DNA of 18,664 nt from Hyphomicrobiales bacterium (GTDB lineage: Bacteria > Pseudomonadota > Alphaproteobacteria > Rhizobiales > Aestuariivirgaceae): contig JALVRJ010000050.1 in NCBI GenBank assembly GCA_027031305.1, forward strand, positions 699 through 19,362, read 5' to 3'. The notes beneath the pieces were generated by a model that saw only the letters and a list, made by a program, of their open reading frames with translations, searched no databases and had not been told where the DNA came from. The translations under genes and the position numbers were made by a program. Position 1 is the first letter of the stretch; each line of letters starts with the position of its first letter. This document shows positions 7,240 to 14,829 of the stretch, one piece after another.

Positions 7240-8724
7240 TTGCTGTTCAGCTCGCCCATTTTCCTGTTCGCCTTCCTGCCGGTGGTGCTCGCGGCGCTGT
7301 TTTCCATCGCGCGAAAAGGACTGACCTGGCAGAAGACGTTTCTGCTGGCGGCGTCGTTGTTCTTCTACGGCTGGTGGGAGTTCGGATACGTCTTTCTCCT
7401 GCTCCTCTCCATTGCCGCGAACTACCTGATCGCCACCAGGATTCTGTCCAACGGGCCGAATCCCGAAAGGGCGCGCCGGTGGCTGGTGGCGGGCCTGGCG
7501 CTGAACCTGGCGCTCATCGGATATTACAAGTATTTCAATTTCTTCGTGGACAACATCAACGCCCTGTTCGGTGACGTCGTTCCGCACTTTTCCATCATTC
7601 TTCCCATCGGCATTTCCTTCTTCACATTCCAGCAGATCGCCTTTCTGGTGGACGCCTACAAGGGGAAGGTGGAACACACGAATCCGCTGGACTACGGCCT
7701 GTTCGTCACCTTCTTTCCGCAGCTCATCGCCGGGCCCATCGTGCATCACAGCGACGTCATGCCGCAATTCGCCAGACGGCTGCGGCTGGAGCCGCATTAC
7801 TTCTCCACGGGCGCCAGCCTGTTCACCATCGGCCTGTTCAAGAAGCTGGTCGTCGCCGACGGGCTGGCGCCCATCGCCAATTTCGTCTTCGGCCAGGCGG
7901 ACAAGGGAGAGCCGCTGACCGCGGCGGTGAGCGCCATCGGTTTGCTCGCCTACACGTTTCAGCTCTATTTCGACTTCTCCGGCTATTCCGACATGGCCAT
8001 CGGCCTGGGGCTGATGATGGGCATCCGGCTGCCCATCAACTTTCTCTCCCCCTACAAGGCGGCCAGCGTCATCGACTTCTGGCGGCGATGGCACATCACC
8101 CTGTCGCGCTTTCTGCGCGACTATCTCTACATCCCGCTGGGCGGCAACCGGAAAGGCAAGGTGCGGCGCTACATCAACCTGATGATCACCATGCTGCTGG
8201 GTGGACTGTGGCACGGCGCCAGCTGGAACTTCGTCATCTGGGGCGGCCTGCATGGCCTCTACCTGATGATCAACCATGCCTGGAACGCCGTGAGGGAGCG
8301 TCGCTCCCTGCCGCATCTGCCGCGGCCGGCGGGGCTGGCGCTCACCTTCGGCGGCGTCATCATGGCCTGGGCCTTCTTCCGCGCGGAGACGCTATCCGGC
8401 GCGCTCTCGATGCTCTCCGCCCTCGTCGATCCTTCCGCCTACGTGGTGGACAAGGAAAGCCTGAAGGCGGTGGTGAAGGCGACGGGAAACAAGACGTCGC
8501 ACGTGCTGGCCCTGTTCGCCGCCGCCTTCGTCATCACGTTTGCGCTGCCGGCGGCTTCCGCCTATCACTTGCGGGCGCTCGATGGAGATGCGCGGGGCGC
8601 GCCGGCGGAATTCAGCCGAACCTTCCGCGCGGATGCGGCGCATTTCGCACTCTTCGTCATCGTGTGGGCGGCCATCCTCTTCGCTTCCGGTGGGGCAAAT
8701 GAATTCCTCTACTTCCAGTTCTGA
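7240..8724 (+). CDS. MBOAT-family O-acyltransferase (AlgI/DltB/PatA-like)
   Basis: Polytopic membrane protein of about 494 residues, typical for AlgI-type MBOATs, which take acyl groups from a cytoplasmic donor and pass them across the inner membrane for O-acylation of polysaccharide. Family landmarks: LFSSPIFLFAFLPVV at the start, FFYGWWE, PIGISFFTFQQIAFLVD, FFPQLIAGPIVHH, SGYSDMAIGLG, INFLSPYKAASVIDFWRRWH, and the catalytic-histidine region GGLWHGASWNFVIWGGLHG near residues 320-338. The preferred start is TTG at 7240 behind CGGAGGA, because homologues begin ML-F-S-P. An in-frame ATG at 7195 behind GAGG is an alternative; a CGGCGG/CCGCCG hairpin (7202-7217) lies between them. It overlaps the SGNH gene by 26 bases, so the two form an operon. 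Confidence 0.92.
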   Translation: MLFSSPIFLFAFLPVVLAALFSIARKGLTWQKTFLLAASLFFYGWWEFGYVFLLLLSIAANYLIATRILSNGPNPERARRWLVAGLALNLALIGYYKYFNFFVDNINALFGDVVPHFSIILPIGISFFTFQQIAFLVDAYKGKVEHTNPLDYGLFVTFFPQLIAGPIVHHSDVMPQFARRLRLEPHYFSTGASLFTIGLFKKLVVADGLAPIANFVFGQADKGEPLTAAVSAIGLLAYTFQLYFDFSGYSDMAIGLGLMMGIRLPINFLSPYKAASVIDFWRRWHITLSRFLRDYLYIPLGGNRKGKVRRYINLMITMLLGGLWHGASWNFVIWGGLHGLYLMINHAWNAVRERRSLPHLPRPAGLALTFGGVIMAWAFFRAETLSGALSMLSALVDPSAYVVDKESLKAVVKATGNKTSHVLALFAAAFVITFALPAASAYHLRALDGDARGAPAEFSRTFRADAAHFALFVIVWAAILFASGGANEFLYFQF

Positions 8725-9976
8725 CAGGCACGATTTCGCCAGGGCCTTCGCCATTGGCGCGGCCGCCCTGTTGCTGGCGCTGGCGGCCGGATACTGGCTC
8801 GTGCGGATCTATTTCACCCTCACCGGGGACTTCCTGCCGCTGTCCAAGGCGGCGGAACGGTTGCTGGAAAACAACGAACGGCGAGTGTGCCTCTACATGA
8901 ACGTCATTTCCTCCGGCACGGACGCGAACCTGAAATTCGAGCTGTTTCGAAGGAGGAAAAGGCCTCCGGAGCTCGTCGTGCTGGGCTCTTCCCGCGTTTT
9001 GGCCCTCTATCAGCCCATGTTCCGCGCCCCCTTCCTGAACATGGGCAGGGCCTATCAGTTCCCCGCCTGGGAAAGGGAAGTCATCGACGCGATCGACGCC
9101 AAGGGCGCCAGGCCCCGGCTGGCGCTGATCGGCGTGGATTTCTGGTGGTTCAACGCGCGCTACATGAGAAAATCGCGCGCGGTGTCCTCGGGCGGGATCA
9201 CCCGCATCGATCCGAACGATCCACGCCAGTTGCGCATCATCGTGAAAAGGAGCTGGGAAAATCCTTCCTACTGGAGCCTGCTTCCGCAGATGGCCAGCCT
9301 GCCGGCCTGTCCGGTGGGCATCCTCGCACGGCTGAAGAACGTCGGCTACCTGCCCGATGGCGGTGTGGTTTACCGGATAACGCCGGCCACCTCCAAGGAT
9401 CGGCGCTTTCGGGACTCCCTTGGCAGAATACGGCGTGACAAGGGGGAATTCTCGACGGCGTCCGCCCCGGACGAACGGCAGACAGGAATCGTCCTGCGCT
9501 TCATGCGCCAACTGCGGGAGCGGGGCGTGAAGGTCGTCGCCTATGCGCCACCCGTGGCGCCAACCGTGTATCGGGCGATGCGCGAAAACGGCGATTACAG
9601 CTACATCGAGCGGGCCTTCACAGCCCTGAAGCGGGCCGGCATCACGTTCCACGACTATCTCGACCCGGCCCGGCTGGGGCTTGAGGATTGCGAATTTCTC
9701 GACGGCTTCCACCCGGGCGACGTCGCCAATGCCCTGTTGCTGCTGGACATGGCGCGGCGCGAACCGCAACTGTCCCGGGTTATGGACCTTTCGTTCCTGC
9801 GGCGGCTGGCCGCGAACCGGGGCATGTCCATGGCGATTTCCGATGCGCTGACGGGACGGAAGGAAGGAGACCACCTCGGTCTCGGCTGCCCGAAACGGCT
9901 GTCCGCCCCCCTGCCGATGGAGAAACTCTCCCGGGCCTATCTTCGTCCGCCACGCTCCGGGCGAGAGGCTCACTGA
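8699..9976 (+). CDS. Membrane-anchored SGNH-hydrolase-like protein, partner of the MBOAT acyltransferase
   Basis: 425 residues: N-terminal signal anchor (about 14-35, FARAFAIGAAALLLALAAGY), then an extracytoplasmic domain. Block I reads VVLGSSR (G96-S97-S98), a GSS-type nucleophile motif as in DltD, AlgJ/AlgX and PatB-type proteins. GVDFWWFN follows in the middle, and the block V Asp-x-x-His is DGFHPGD (D335, H338). In such pairs the MBOAT exports the acyl group and the SGNH protein transfers it to, or edits it on, the polysaccharide. ATG at 8699 lies inside the end of the MBOAT gene, implying translational coupling. The gene ends 27 bases from the convergent chpT stop. No alginate or cellulose synthase is nearby, so the acceptor polymer is unknown. 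Confidence 0.82.
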   Translation: MNSSTSSSDRHDFARAFAIGAAALLLALAAGYWLVRIYFTLTGDFLPLSKAAERLLENNERRVCLYMNVISSGTDANLKFELFRRRKRPPELVVLGSSRVLALYQPMFRAPFLNMGRAYQFPAWEREVIDAIDAKGARPRLALIGVDFWWFNARYMRKSRAVSSGGITRIDPNDPRQLRIIVKRSWENPSYWSLLPQMASLPACPVGILARLKNVGYLPDGGVVYRITPATSKDRRFRDSLGRIRRDKGEFSTASAPDERQTGIVLRFMRQLRERGVKVVAYAPPVAPTVYRAMRENGDYSYIERAFTALKRAGITFHDYLDPARLGLEDCEFLDGFHPGDVANALLLLDMARREPQLSRVMDLSFLRRLAANRGMSMAISDALTGRKEGDHLGLGCPKRLSAPLPMEKLSRAYLRPPRSGREAH

Positions 9977-10003
9977 AGCCGCGGCAGCGAGCGTGTTGGA
10001 AGG

Positions 10004-10165
10004 TCAGGGCGCGGCGCGCAGAACGATCTCGTCCTCGCCCTGCTCCACGTCCAGCCCGTAGTTCGCCTCCTGCAACAGCAGCAGGGTGTAGTAGGGCTGC
10101 ACCAGGTGGGCGTCGATCCTCTCCGCCGCCATCTCTCCGGTCAGCACGGCGACCAGCTTTTCCGG
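10004..10165. repeat. Right copy of the direct repeat flanking the acylation cassette (3' end of chpT)
   Basis: These 162 bases, the last 54 codons of intact chpT including the stop, are the counterpart of 6762-6848 plus 6961-7035. Both copies are in the same orientation, so the MBOAT and SGNH genes lie between direct repeats. Confidence 0.75.
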
Positions 10166-10636
10166 CAGCGCCGCCCGCGATCCCTTCGCCGTCAGCACCA
10201 TTTCATCGCCGTTCACGTCCACCACCAGCTCGCCACCACGCGGAATGCACTCCCGCGCGATCAGCAACAGGTTCAGCAGCAGCTTCACCACCGCCTTCGG
10301 CCGGTTTTCCAGCGGCGCCCGCCAGTTCAGCGTGGCCCGCTTGTCGTCCGCCAGCAGGTTCTCCGCCAGGGCCCGCGCGTCGCCCAGGGAGATGTCGTCG
10401 CCCAGCGACCCCGCCGCGCCGAAGGCCAGCCGCGCATAGGCCAGCCGGTTGGCCGCGCGGCGGCCCGAATTGGCGATCAGGTCCAGCGCCGCCCGCCTGA
10501 TTTCCGGGTCCTGGCTGGTTTCCAGCATCTCCATGCCGTTGCCGATGTTGCCCATCAGCGAGATGATGTCGTGACAGATGCGGCTACCGATGAGCGAGGC
10601 GAGCTGCAAGTCGTTCAGGCGGTTGGAATCGGTCAT
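10004..10636 (-). CDS. chpT: Histidine phosphotransferase ChpT
   Basis: A 210-residue protein with the ChpT layout: an N-terminal helical-hairpin dimerisation domain bearing the phospho-histidine H22 in SRICHDIISLMGNIGNGMEM, and a degenerate GHKL/ATPase-like C-terminal domain (RPKAVVKLLLNLLLIARECI, GGELVVDVNGDEMVLTAKG) that does not bind ATP in characterised homologues. ChpT relays phosphate from the hybrid kinase CckA to CtrA and CpdR in the cytoplasm. The start is ATG at 10634-10636 after GGGAGGGGG. It is divergent from cysQ and convergent with the SGNH gene. In several alphaproteobacteria chpT lies beside ctrA; here the acylation cassette and a chpT remnant separate them. Confidence 0.93.
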   Translation of the reverse strand: MTDSNRLNDLQLASLIGSRICHDIISLMGNIGNGMEMLETSQDPEIRRAALDLIANSGRRAANRLAYARLAFGAAGSLGDDISLGDARALAENLLADDKRATLNWRAPLENRPKAVVKLLLNLLLIARECIPRGGELVVDVNGDEMVLTAKGSRAALPEKLVAVLTGEMAAERIDAHLVQPYYTLLLLQEANYGLDVEQGEDEIVLRAAP

Positions 10637-10770
10637 GGTGGCATCCCCCTCCCGTTGGCGCGAAACGCCGCGGCTGAAAGCCTTGCGTATTCCGGCGCCC
10701 GTGCGAATCATTGCAAAAGGCATCCGTTTTTTCCATACAGGGCGCGAAGCGCATTGCAAGGAAAGACCGC

Positions 10771-11583
10771 ATGTCCACGCCCCTGCCCGAAATGCTCGAA
10801 ACCCTCGCCCGCGCCGCCCACGGCGCCGGCCGCATCGTGCTGGACGTGCGCGAAGGCGGCATGAAGGTGCGCCGCAAGCCCGATGATTCGCCGGTCACAC
10901 AGGCCGACACCATGGCCGAGGAATACATCGAGCGCGCGCTCGCCAGCGCCTTCCCCGGCCTGCCGTTCATCGGTGAAGAGCTCACCGCCGCCGGTCGCCA
11001 GGTGGCCCCCGCCGAGCGCTTCTTTCTTGTCGACCCGCTGGACGGCACCAGGGAATTCATCGCCGGGCGCGATTCCTTCTCCACCAACATCGCGCTCGTC
11101 GAGCACGGCCGGCCGGTGGCCGGGGTCATCTACGCGCCACTGCGCGCCGAGATGATCGCGGGGGCCCCCGGCGAGGGCCTGTGGCGCGCCCGCGTGGACG
11201 CCCACGCCCCCTTCGACGCTTCGGCGCTGCGCCCCTTCACCCCCTTCGTCGAACCGCGCCCCATGCGCCGGGCCGTCGTGTCGTTCTCGCACCTCGATGA
11301 AAGAACCCTGCGTTGGCTGAAGGCGCGCGGCGTGACCGATCAGGTGCGCATGGGCTCCGCCTACAAGTTCTGCCTGTTGCTCACCGGCGAGGCCGACGTC
11401 TATCCGCGTTTTGGCCCCACCATGGAGTGGGACACCGCCGCCGGCCATGCCCTGCTGCAAGCCGCCGGCGGCGCGGTGCTATTGCCCGACGGCTCCGCCC
11501 CCCTCACCTACGGCCACGTGAACAGGGGCTTTCTCAACCCCGGCTTCGTCGCCTTCGCGCCGGGCGTGGAGGCCCGCACATGA
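10771..11583 (+). CDS. cysQ: 3'(2'),5'-bisphosphate nucleotidase, inositol monophosphatase family
   Basis: Hydrolyses 3'-phosphoadenosine 5'-phosphate (PAP) to AMP, recycling the by-product of sulfate activation; it also belongs to the Li+-sensitive, Mg2+-dependent phosphatase family. 270 residues. Metal-site motifs are complete: GEE (68-70), DPLDGT (88-93) and WDTAAGHALLQAAGG (from W220), plus SPVTQADTMAEEYI near residue 40. ATG at 10771 follows AAGGAAAG; an in-frame extension to 10711 has no comparable ribosome-binding site. Its TGA overlaps the next gene's ATG (ATGA), so it is translationally coupled with the lytic transglycosylase, an unexpected pairing of nucleotide salvage and cell-wall turnover. 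Confidence 0.92.
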   Translation: MSTPLPEMLETLARAAHGAGRIVLDVREGGMKVRRKPDDSPVTQADTMAEEYIERALASAFPGLPFIGEELTAAGRQVAPAERFFLVDPLDGTREFIAGRDSFSTNIALVEHGRPVAGVIYAPLRAEMIAGAPGEGLWRARVDAHAPFDASALRPFTPFVEPRPMRRAVVSFSHLDERTLRWLKARGVTDQVRMGSAYKFCLLLTGEADVYPRFGPTMEWDTAAGHALLQAAGGAVLLPDGSAPLTYGHVNRGFLNPGFVAFAPGVEART

Positions 11584-12881
11584 TCCCGCCGCGACGCCGC
11601 CACCCGCCCCTGTTGGCGGCGCTGGTCATGGCGCTCGCGCTCGCGGCGCCGCCCCTCGCGCCAGCCCCCCCGGCGCTGGCCCTGAAGGTTTCGAAAGAAC
11701 GCGAGGCGCGGCTGGAGGCCGACTTCCGGCGCTGGCTGCACGGGCCCTTCCGCCGACGGGCATTGAAGGAAGGCATTCCGGAAAAGGTGTTCGACGCCGC
11801 GCTCGGCCACGTGAAGCCCATTCTCAAGCTTCCCGACCTCGTGCTCCCCGGCACCGCGCCCATTCCGCCGCGGCAGCGGCAGGCGGAGTTCTCCAGCCCG
11901 GCGCACTACTTCGACGAACGTTCCCTGCGCATCCATGCCGAACGCGGACGCAGGCTGCACCGCCAACACGCCCGCCTGCTGCGCCGCCTCGAGCGACGCT
12001 TTGGCGTGCCGGGCGACATCGTGTTGGCCATCTGGGCGCGCGAATCCAATTACGGCCGCGCTTCCATCCGCCATGACGCCTTCGCCATCCTCGCCACCCA
12101 GGCCTGGCTGGGCCGCCGCAAGAAGCTGTTCCGCCGCGAACTGCTGGCGGCGTTGCGCATGGTGGCCTCCGGCGAGGTGCCGCTGCGACGCATGAAGGGT
12201 TCCTGGGCCGGGGCGCTGGGCCAGCCGCAGATGATGCCCTCGGATTACCTGAGATACGCGGTGGACTTCGATGGAGACGGACGGCGCGACATCTGGCGCT
12301 CCGTGCCGGACGTGCTGGCCTCCATCGCCAACCACCTGGCACGCCACGGCTGGCGGCGGGGTGTGCATTGGGGCGTGGAAGTGCGGTTGCCTGAAAGCGT
12401 GCCCTGCCACCTGGAAGGCCCGGACCAGGGCAGGCCACTGGCGGAATGGCGGCGCATGGGAATCGTGCGGGTTGGTCATCAACCCTTCCCGAAGAGCTGG
12501 CGCAAGCGAACGAGAATATTCCTGCTCACCCCCGCCGGGCGTTATGGGCCGGCGTTTCTCGTCAGCCGCAATTTCCATGTCGTCAAGGAATACAACACGA
12601 GCGACCTCTATGCCCTGTTCATCGGCCATCTGGCCGACCGCATCGCCGGCCGCGTCTGGGGGCCGTTCGAGACGCCATGGCGAGACACCGGCCCCATGAC
12701 CCGCGCCGACGTGGCCCGCATCCAGCGCGAGCTGGAGAAACGGGGCCATGACGTTGGCGGTGTCGACGGCCTGCCGGGTTTCAGGACCCGCCGCGCCATC
12801 GGCCGCTGGCAACAGGCGCGGAAGATGTTCCCCACCTGTTTCCCCACCCCGCGCCTGAAGCGCCGGCTGCCGGGCGGCTGA
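11580..12881 (+). CDS. Lytic murein transglycosylase, MltB family, with C-terminal peptidoglycan-binding domain
   Basis: 433 residues. An N-terminal signal peptide (LLAALVMALALAAPPLAPAPPALA, no lipobox cysteine) points to a soluble periplasmic protein. The MltB-like catalytic domain runs from about 45 to 350: FRRRALKEGIPEKVFDAAL, then IWARESNYGR with the catalytic glutamate E155, then GSWAGALGQPQMMPSDYL and AVDFDGDGRRDIW. A C-terminal PG_binding_1 domain follows (about 370-425: VARIQRELEKRGHDVGGVDG). It cleaves the MurNAc-GlcNAc bond of peptidoglycan with formation of 1,6-anhydroMurNAc. The start overlaps the cysQ stop. The signal region is rich in Ala/Pro. It lies upstream of eipA, another periplasmic envelope factor, but with its own gap of 166 bases. 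Confidence 0.93.
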   Translation: MIPPRRRHPPLLAALVMALALAAPPLAPAPPALALKVSKEREARLEADFRRWLHGPFRRRALKEGIPEKVFDAALGHVKPILKLPDLVLPGTAPIPPRQRQAEFSSPAHYFDERSLRIHAERGRRLHRQHARLLRRLERRFGVPGDIVLAIWARESNYGRASIRHDAFAILATQAWLGRRKKLFRRELLAALRMVASGEVPLRRMKGSWAGALGQPQMMPSDYLRYAVDFDGDGRRDIWRSVPDVLASIANHLARHGWRRGVHWGVEVRLPESVPCHLEGPDQGRPLAEWRRMGIVRVGHQPFPKSWRKRTRIFLLTPAGRYGPAFLVSRNFHVVKEYNTSDLYALFIGHLADRIAGRVWGPFETPWRDTGPMTRADVARIQRELEKRGHDVGGVDGLPGFRTRRAIGRWQQARKMFPTCFPTPRLKRRLPGG

Positions 12882-12922
12882 GCCCGGCCCTGGGCGCCGC
12901 GCGTCCTTGCAGCCGCCTCTGG

Positions 12923-12937
12923 TTAACAGATCGCTAA
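12923..12937 (+). promoter_or_regulatory. Putative CtrA box upstream of eipA
   Basis: TTAA-N7-CTAA (TTAACAGATCGCTAA), one mismatch from TTAA-N7-TTAA with exact spacing, 110 bases before the eipA ATG. CtrA directly activates eipA in Brucella abortus (established); the box here is the expected cis-element (inferred). Confidence 0.6.
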
Positions 12938-13047
12938 TCCTTTTGCTGCAAGATGCCGACAAATGGCCGCAAAAGGGCCACGGGTGGAACACGCCGCCAT
13001 GGCATCAACACCCCGCCCCATCCCATGCACTCGCAGGAGAATCGACC

Positions 13048-13656
13048 ATGACCAGGCGCTGGATGCTCACCACTACCCTGTTGCTCTCCCTCGCCGCGGC
13101 CATGCCCGCCATGGCCGCCGGCCAGTCCGTCACGGTGCGCCCCGCCAACGCGCCGGCCACCACCCAGCAGCGCGAAACCTTCAGCGTGGATGAGATCGTC
13201 GATGCCGGGCACAAGTTCTTCGGCACCACCACCAAGGGGCTGGCGCGGGCCATCGAATCCGTGTTCAAGGCCCACGGCCGCCCCACCGGCTACGTGCTGG
13301 GCGAAGAGGCCTCCGGCGCCTTCGTCGCCGGCCTGCGCTATGGCGAGGGCACGCTCTATCTCAAGAACGGCCGCCAGCAGAAGATATTCTGGCAGGGCCC
13401 CAGCATCGGGCTGGACGCCGGTGGCAATGGCTCCAAGGTCCTCATGCTGGTCTACGACATCGACATCCCGCGCGAGATCTTCGATCGCTTCATCGGCATT
13501 TCCGGCTCCGCCTACCTGGTGGCGGGCCTCAGCGTGAGCGTGCATTCCAACGACAAGATCACCCTCATTCCCGTGCGCACCGGTGTCGGCGCCCGCCTGG
13601 GCGGCAACCTGGGCTACCTGAAAGTCACCGCCCGCCCCACCTGGAATCCGTTCTGA
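13048..13656 (+). CDS. eipA: Periplasmic envelope-integrity protein EipA (DUF1134)
   Basis: 202 residues with a clear Sec signal peptide (MTRRWMLTTTLLLSLAAAMPAMA, cleavage about residue 23) and a DUF1134 domain: FSVDEIVDAGHKFFGTTTKG, GYVLGEEASGAFVAGLRYGE, GTLYLKNG, IFWQGPSIGLDAGGNGSKVL, MLVYDID, and VGARLGGNLGYLKVT. EipA is a small beta-barrel-like periplasmic protein needed for envelope-stress resistance in Brucella, genetically linked to O-polysaccharide synthesis and directly activated by CtrA. The start ATG at 13048 has AGGAG ten bases upstream. A CtrA-like box lies at 12923-12937 and a hairpin follows the gene. Confidence 0.92.
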   Translation: MTRRWMLTTTLLLSLAAAMPAMAAGQSVTVRPANAPATTQQRETFSVDEIVDAGHKFFGTTTKGLARAIESVFKAHGRPTGYVLGEEASGAFVAGLRYGEGTLYLKNGRQQKIFWQGPSIGLDAGGNGSKVLMLVYDIDIPREIFDRFIGISGSAYLVAGLSVSVHSNDKITLIPVRTGVGARLGGNLGYLKVTARPTWNPF

Positions 13657-13703
13657 TACGGCTTCGCGCCAACCCGCCTATCCCTATCCGGAGTGATCCT
13701 GTC

Positions 13704-13736
13704 ATGCCGCGCCCCATCTCGCTACGGGTGCGGCAT
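13704..13736 (+). terminator. Hairpin downstream of eipA
   Basis: ATGCCGC (13704-13710) pairs with GCGGCAT (13730-13736), with an inner CCC/GGG pairing, 48 bases after the eipA stop. There is no T-run after it, so it may be a Rho-assisted pause or RNA-stability hairpin rather than a full intrinsic terminator. Confidence 0.35.
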
Positions 13737-13832
13737 TAAGGATTCCTCCACCTTCGCATTGCCCCTGCGCCGGTTTTTCGCTTCAATGCCGGCAATGAAC
13801 ACGATCGTGCCGAATCTGGGGGCATTCGAGAA

Positions 13833-14684
13833 ATGGGCCTGAACCTCACACCCGCCGAGGTCTTCATGCTGGCGCTGCTGGGCCTTGGCGCGCTCATGCT
13901 GGCGCTGCTGGTGCTGCTTTACGTCAGCCGCCTGACGCGCCGCAAGGTGCGGCAATGGCGCGAGTCGCGCCGTCGCAAACCTGATGTGTTGGCCGACCTG
14001 CAAACCCGGAACAGCCACCTGAAGGCCGAGCATGCCATGATGGCCCACAGGCTGGAAAGGACCATGCAAGAGGCCGAGGAGCGCATCACCCGGTACCGCG
14101 CCGAGGCCGCCCGCGCCGACAACCGCGCCGGCATCCTGGCGGAAAGACTGGACAAGGCCAACGAGCGTATCGCCGACCTCGAGGACACCATCGCCGGGCT
14201 GAAACGAACCATCGCCGAGATGCGGAAAGAACTGGCCGAGACGCAAACCCGCGCCGAAAAACTCTTCGCCGAACGCTCCGACCTGAACCTGCAACTGGCG
14301 TCTCTGCGAGAAAAGCACGACGCCCTCGCCGCCAGGGAGCGAACCCGCGCCAGCGAGCTGGCCGACGCCGCAAAAGCCCTGAAACAGGCCCGGGCGGAAG
14401 CGAAGGACCTGGCCGCTCGCCTGCGCGAGGCCGAGGCAGCGCGCAAGACCCAGGCCGGCCGCATCGAGGAGCTGGAGCGGCAACTGCAAGAACGCGACGC
14501 CGCCCACGCCCGGCTGGAAACCGAGCTGGCCGACGAACGCGCCCATTTCCTGCGCGAGAAAATGCGCCTGCAAGAGCAAATCGCCACCTTTTCCGAAAGG
14601 CTGGAAAAGGCCAAGAGCGGCATCACCGGCCCCGCGCCCACAAAAATGGCGGATGAAAAACGTCAAACGGCCAACGCCAACTAA
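13833..14684 (+). CDS. Single-pass membrane protein with long coiled coil
   Basis: No family recognised. 283 residues: a short N-terminus, one transmembrane helix (about 9-30, VFMLALLGLGALMLALLVLLYV), a very basic juxtamembrane stretch (SRLTRRKVRQWRESRRRKP, positive-inside, so the rest is probably cytoplasmic), then roughly 215 residues of heptad-rich coiled coil dominated by Glu, Arg, Ala and Leu (ERLDKANERIADLEDTIAG, LEAELAD-like repeats), and a short polar tail. It resembles membrane-tethered scaffold or tubulation proteins in general shape only. ATG at 13833 has a weak GAG-type ribosome-binding site. It follows eipA on the same strand after 176 bases including a hairpin, so a separate promoter is likely. 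Confidence 0.75.
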   Translation: MGLNLTPAEVFMLALLGLGALMLALLVLLYVSRLTRRKVRQWRESRRRKPDVLADLQTRNSHLKAEHAMMAHRLERTMQEAEERITRYRAEAARADNRAGILAERLDKANERIADLEDTIAGLKRTIAEMRKELAETQTRAEKLFAERSDLNLQLASLREKHDALAARERTRASELADAAKALKQARAEAKDLAARLREAEAARKTQAGRIEELERQLQERDAAHARLETELADERAHFLREKMRLQEQIATFSERLEKAKSGITGPAPTKMADEKRQTANAN

Positions 14685-14829
14685 ACGCGGGGTAACGACC
14701 CCAGAAGCTCCTCAGCGAAGTTTTTTCGTGTTCCGCCCAGAAAAGGAGAATGCGCCGTCCATTACCGCACCGTGCATGCACACGTTATTTTTCCGTTTCC
14801 CGGCGTCACTGGCGCGGGGTTGAAGATCT

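Noticed and set aside
11508..12992. 494-codon minus-strand frame opposite the lytic transglycosylase
   Set aside because: Pro/Arg/His-rich shadow; the opposite strand has signal peptide, catalytic glutamate and PG-binding domain.
13722..14666. Minus-strand frame opposite the coiled-coil gene
   Set aside because: Heptad-rich coding strands give long antisense frames; translation is Gly/Leu/Gln-rich with no ribosome-binding site or motif.
14689..14702. GGGGT-AACG-ACCCC as terminator of the coiled-coil gene
   Set aside because: Short stem immediately after the stop codon and no following T-run.
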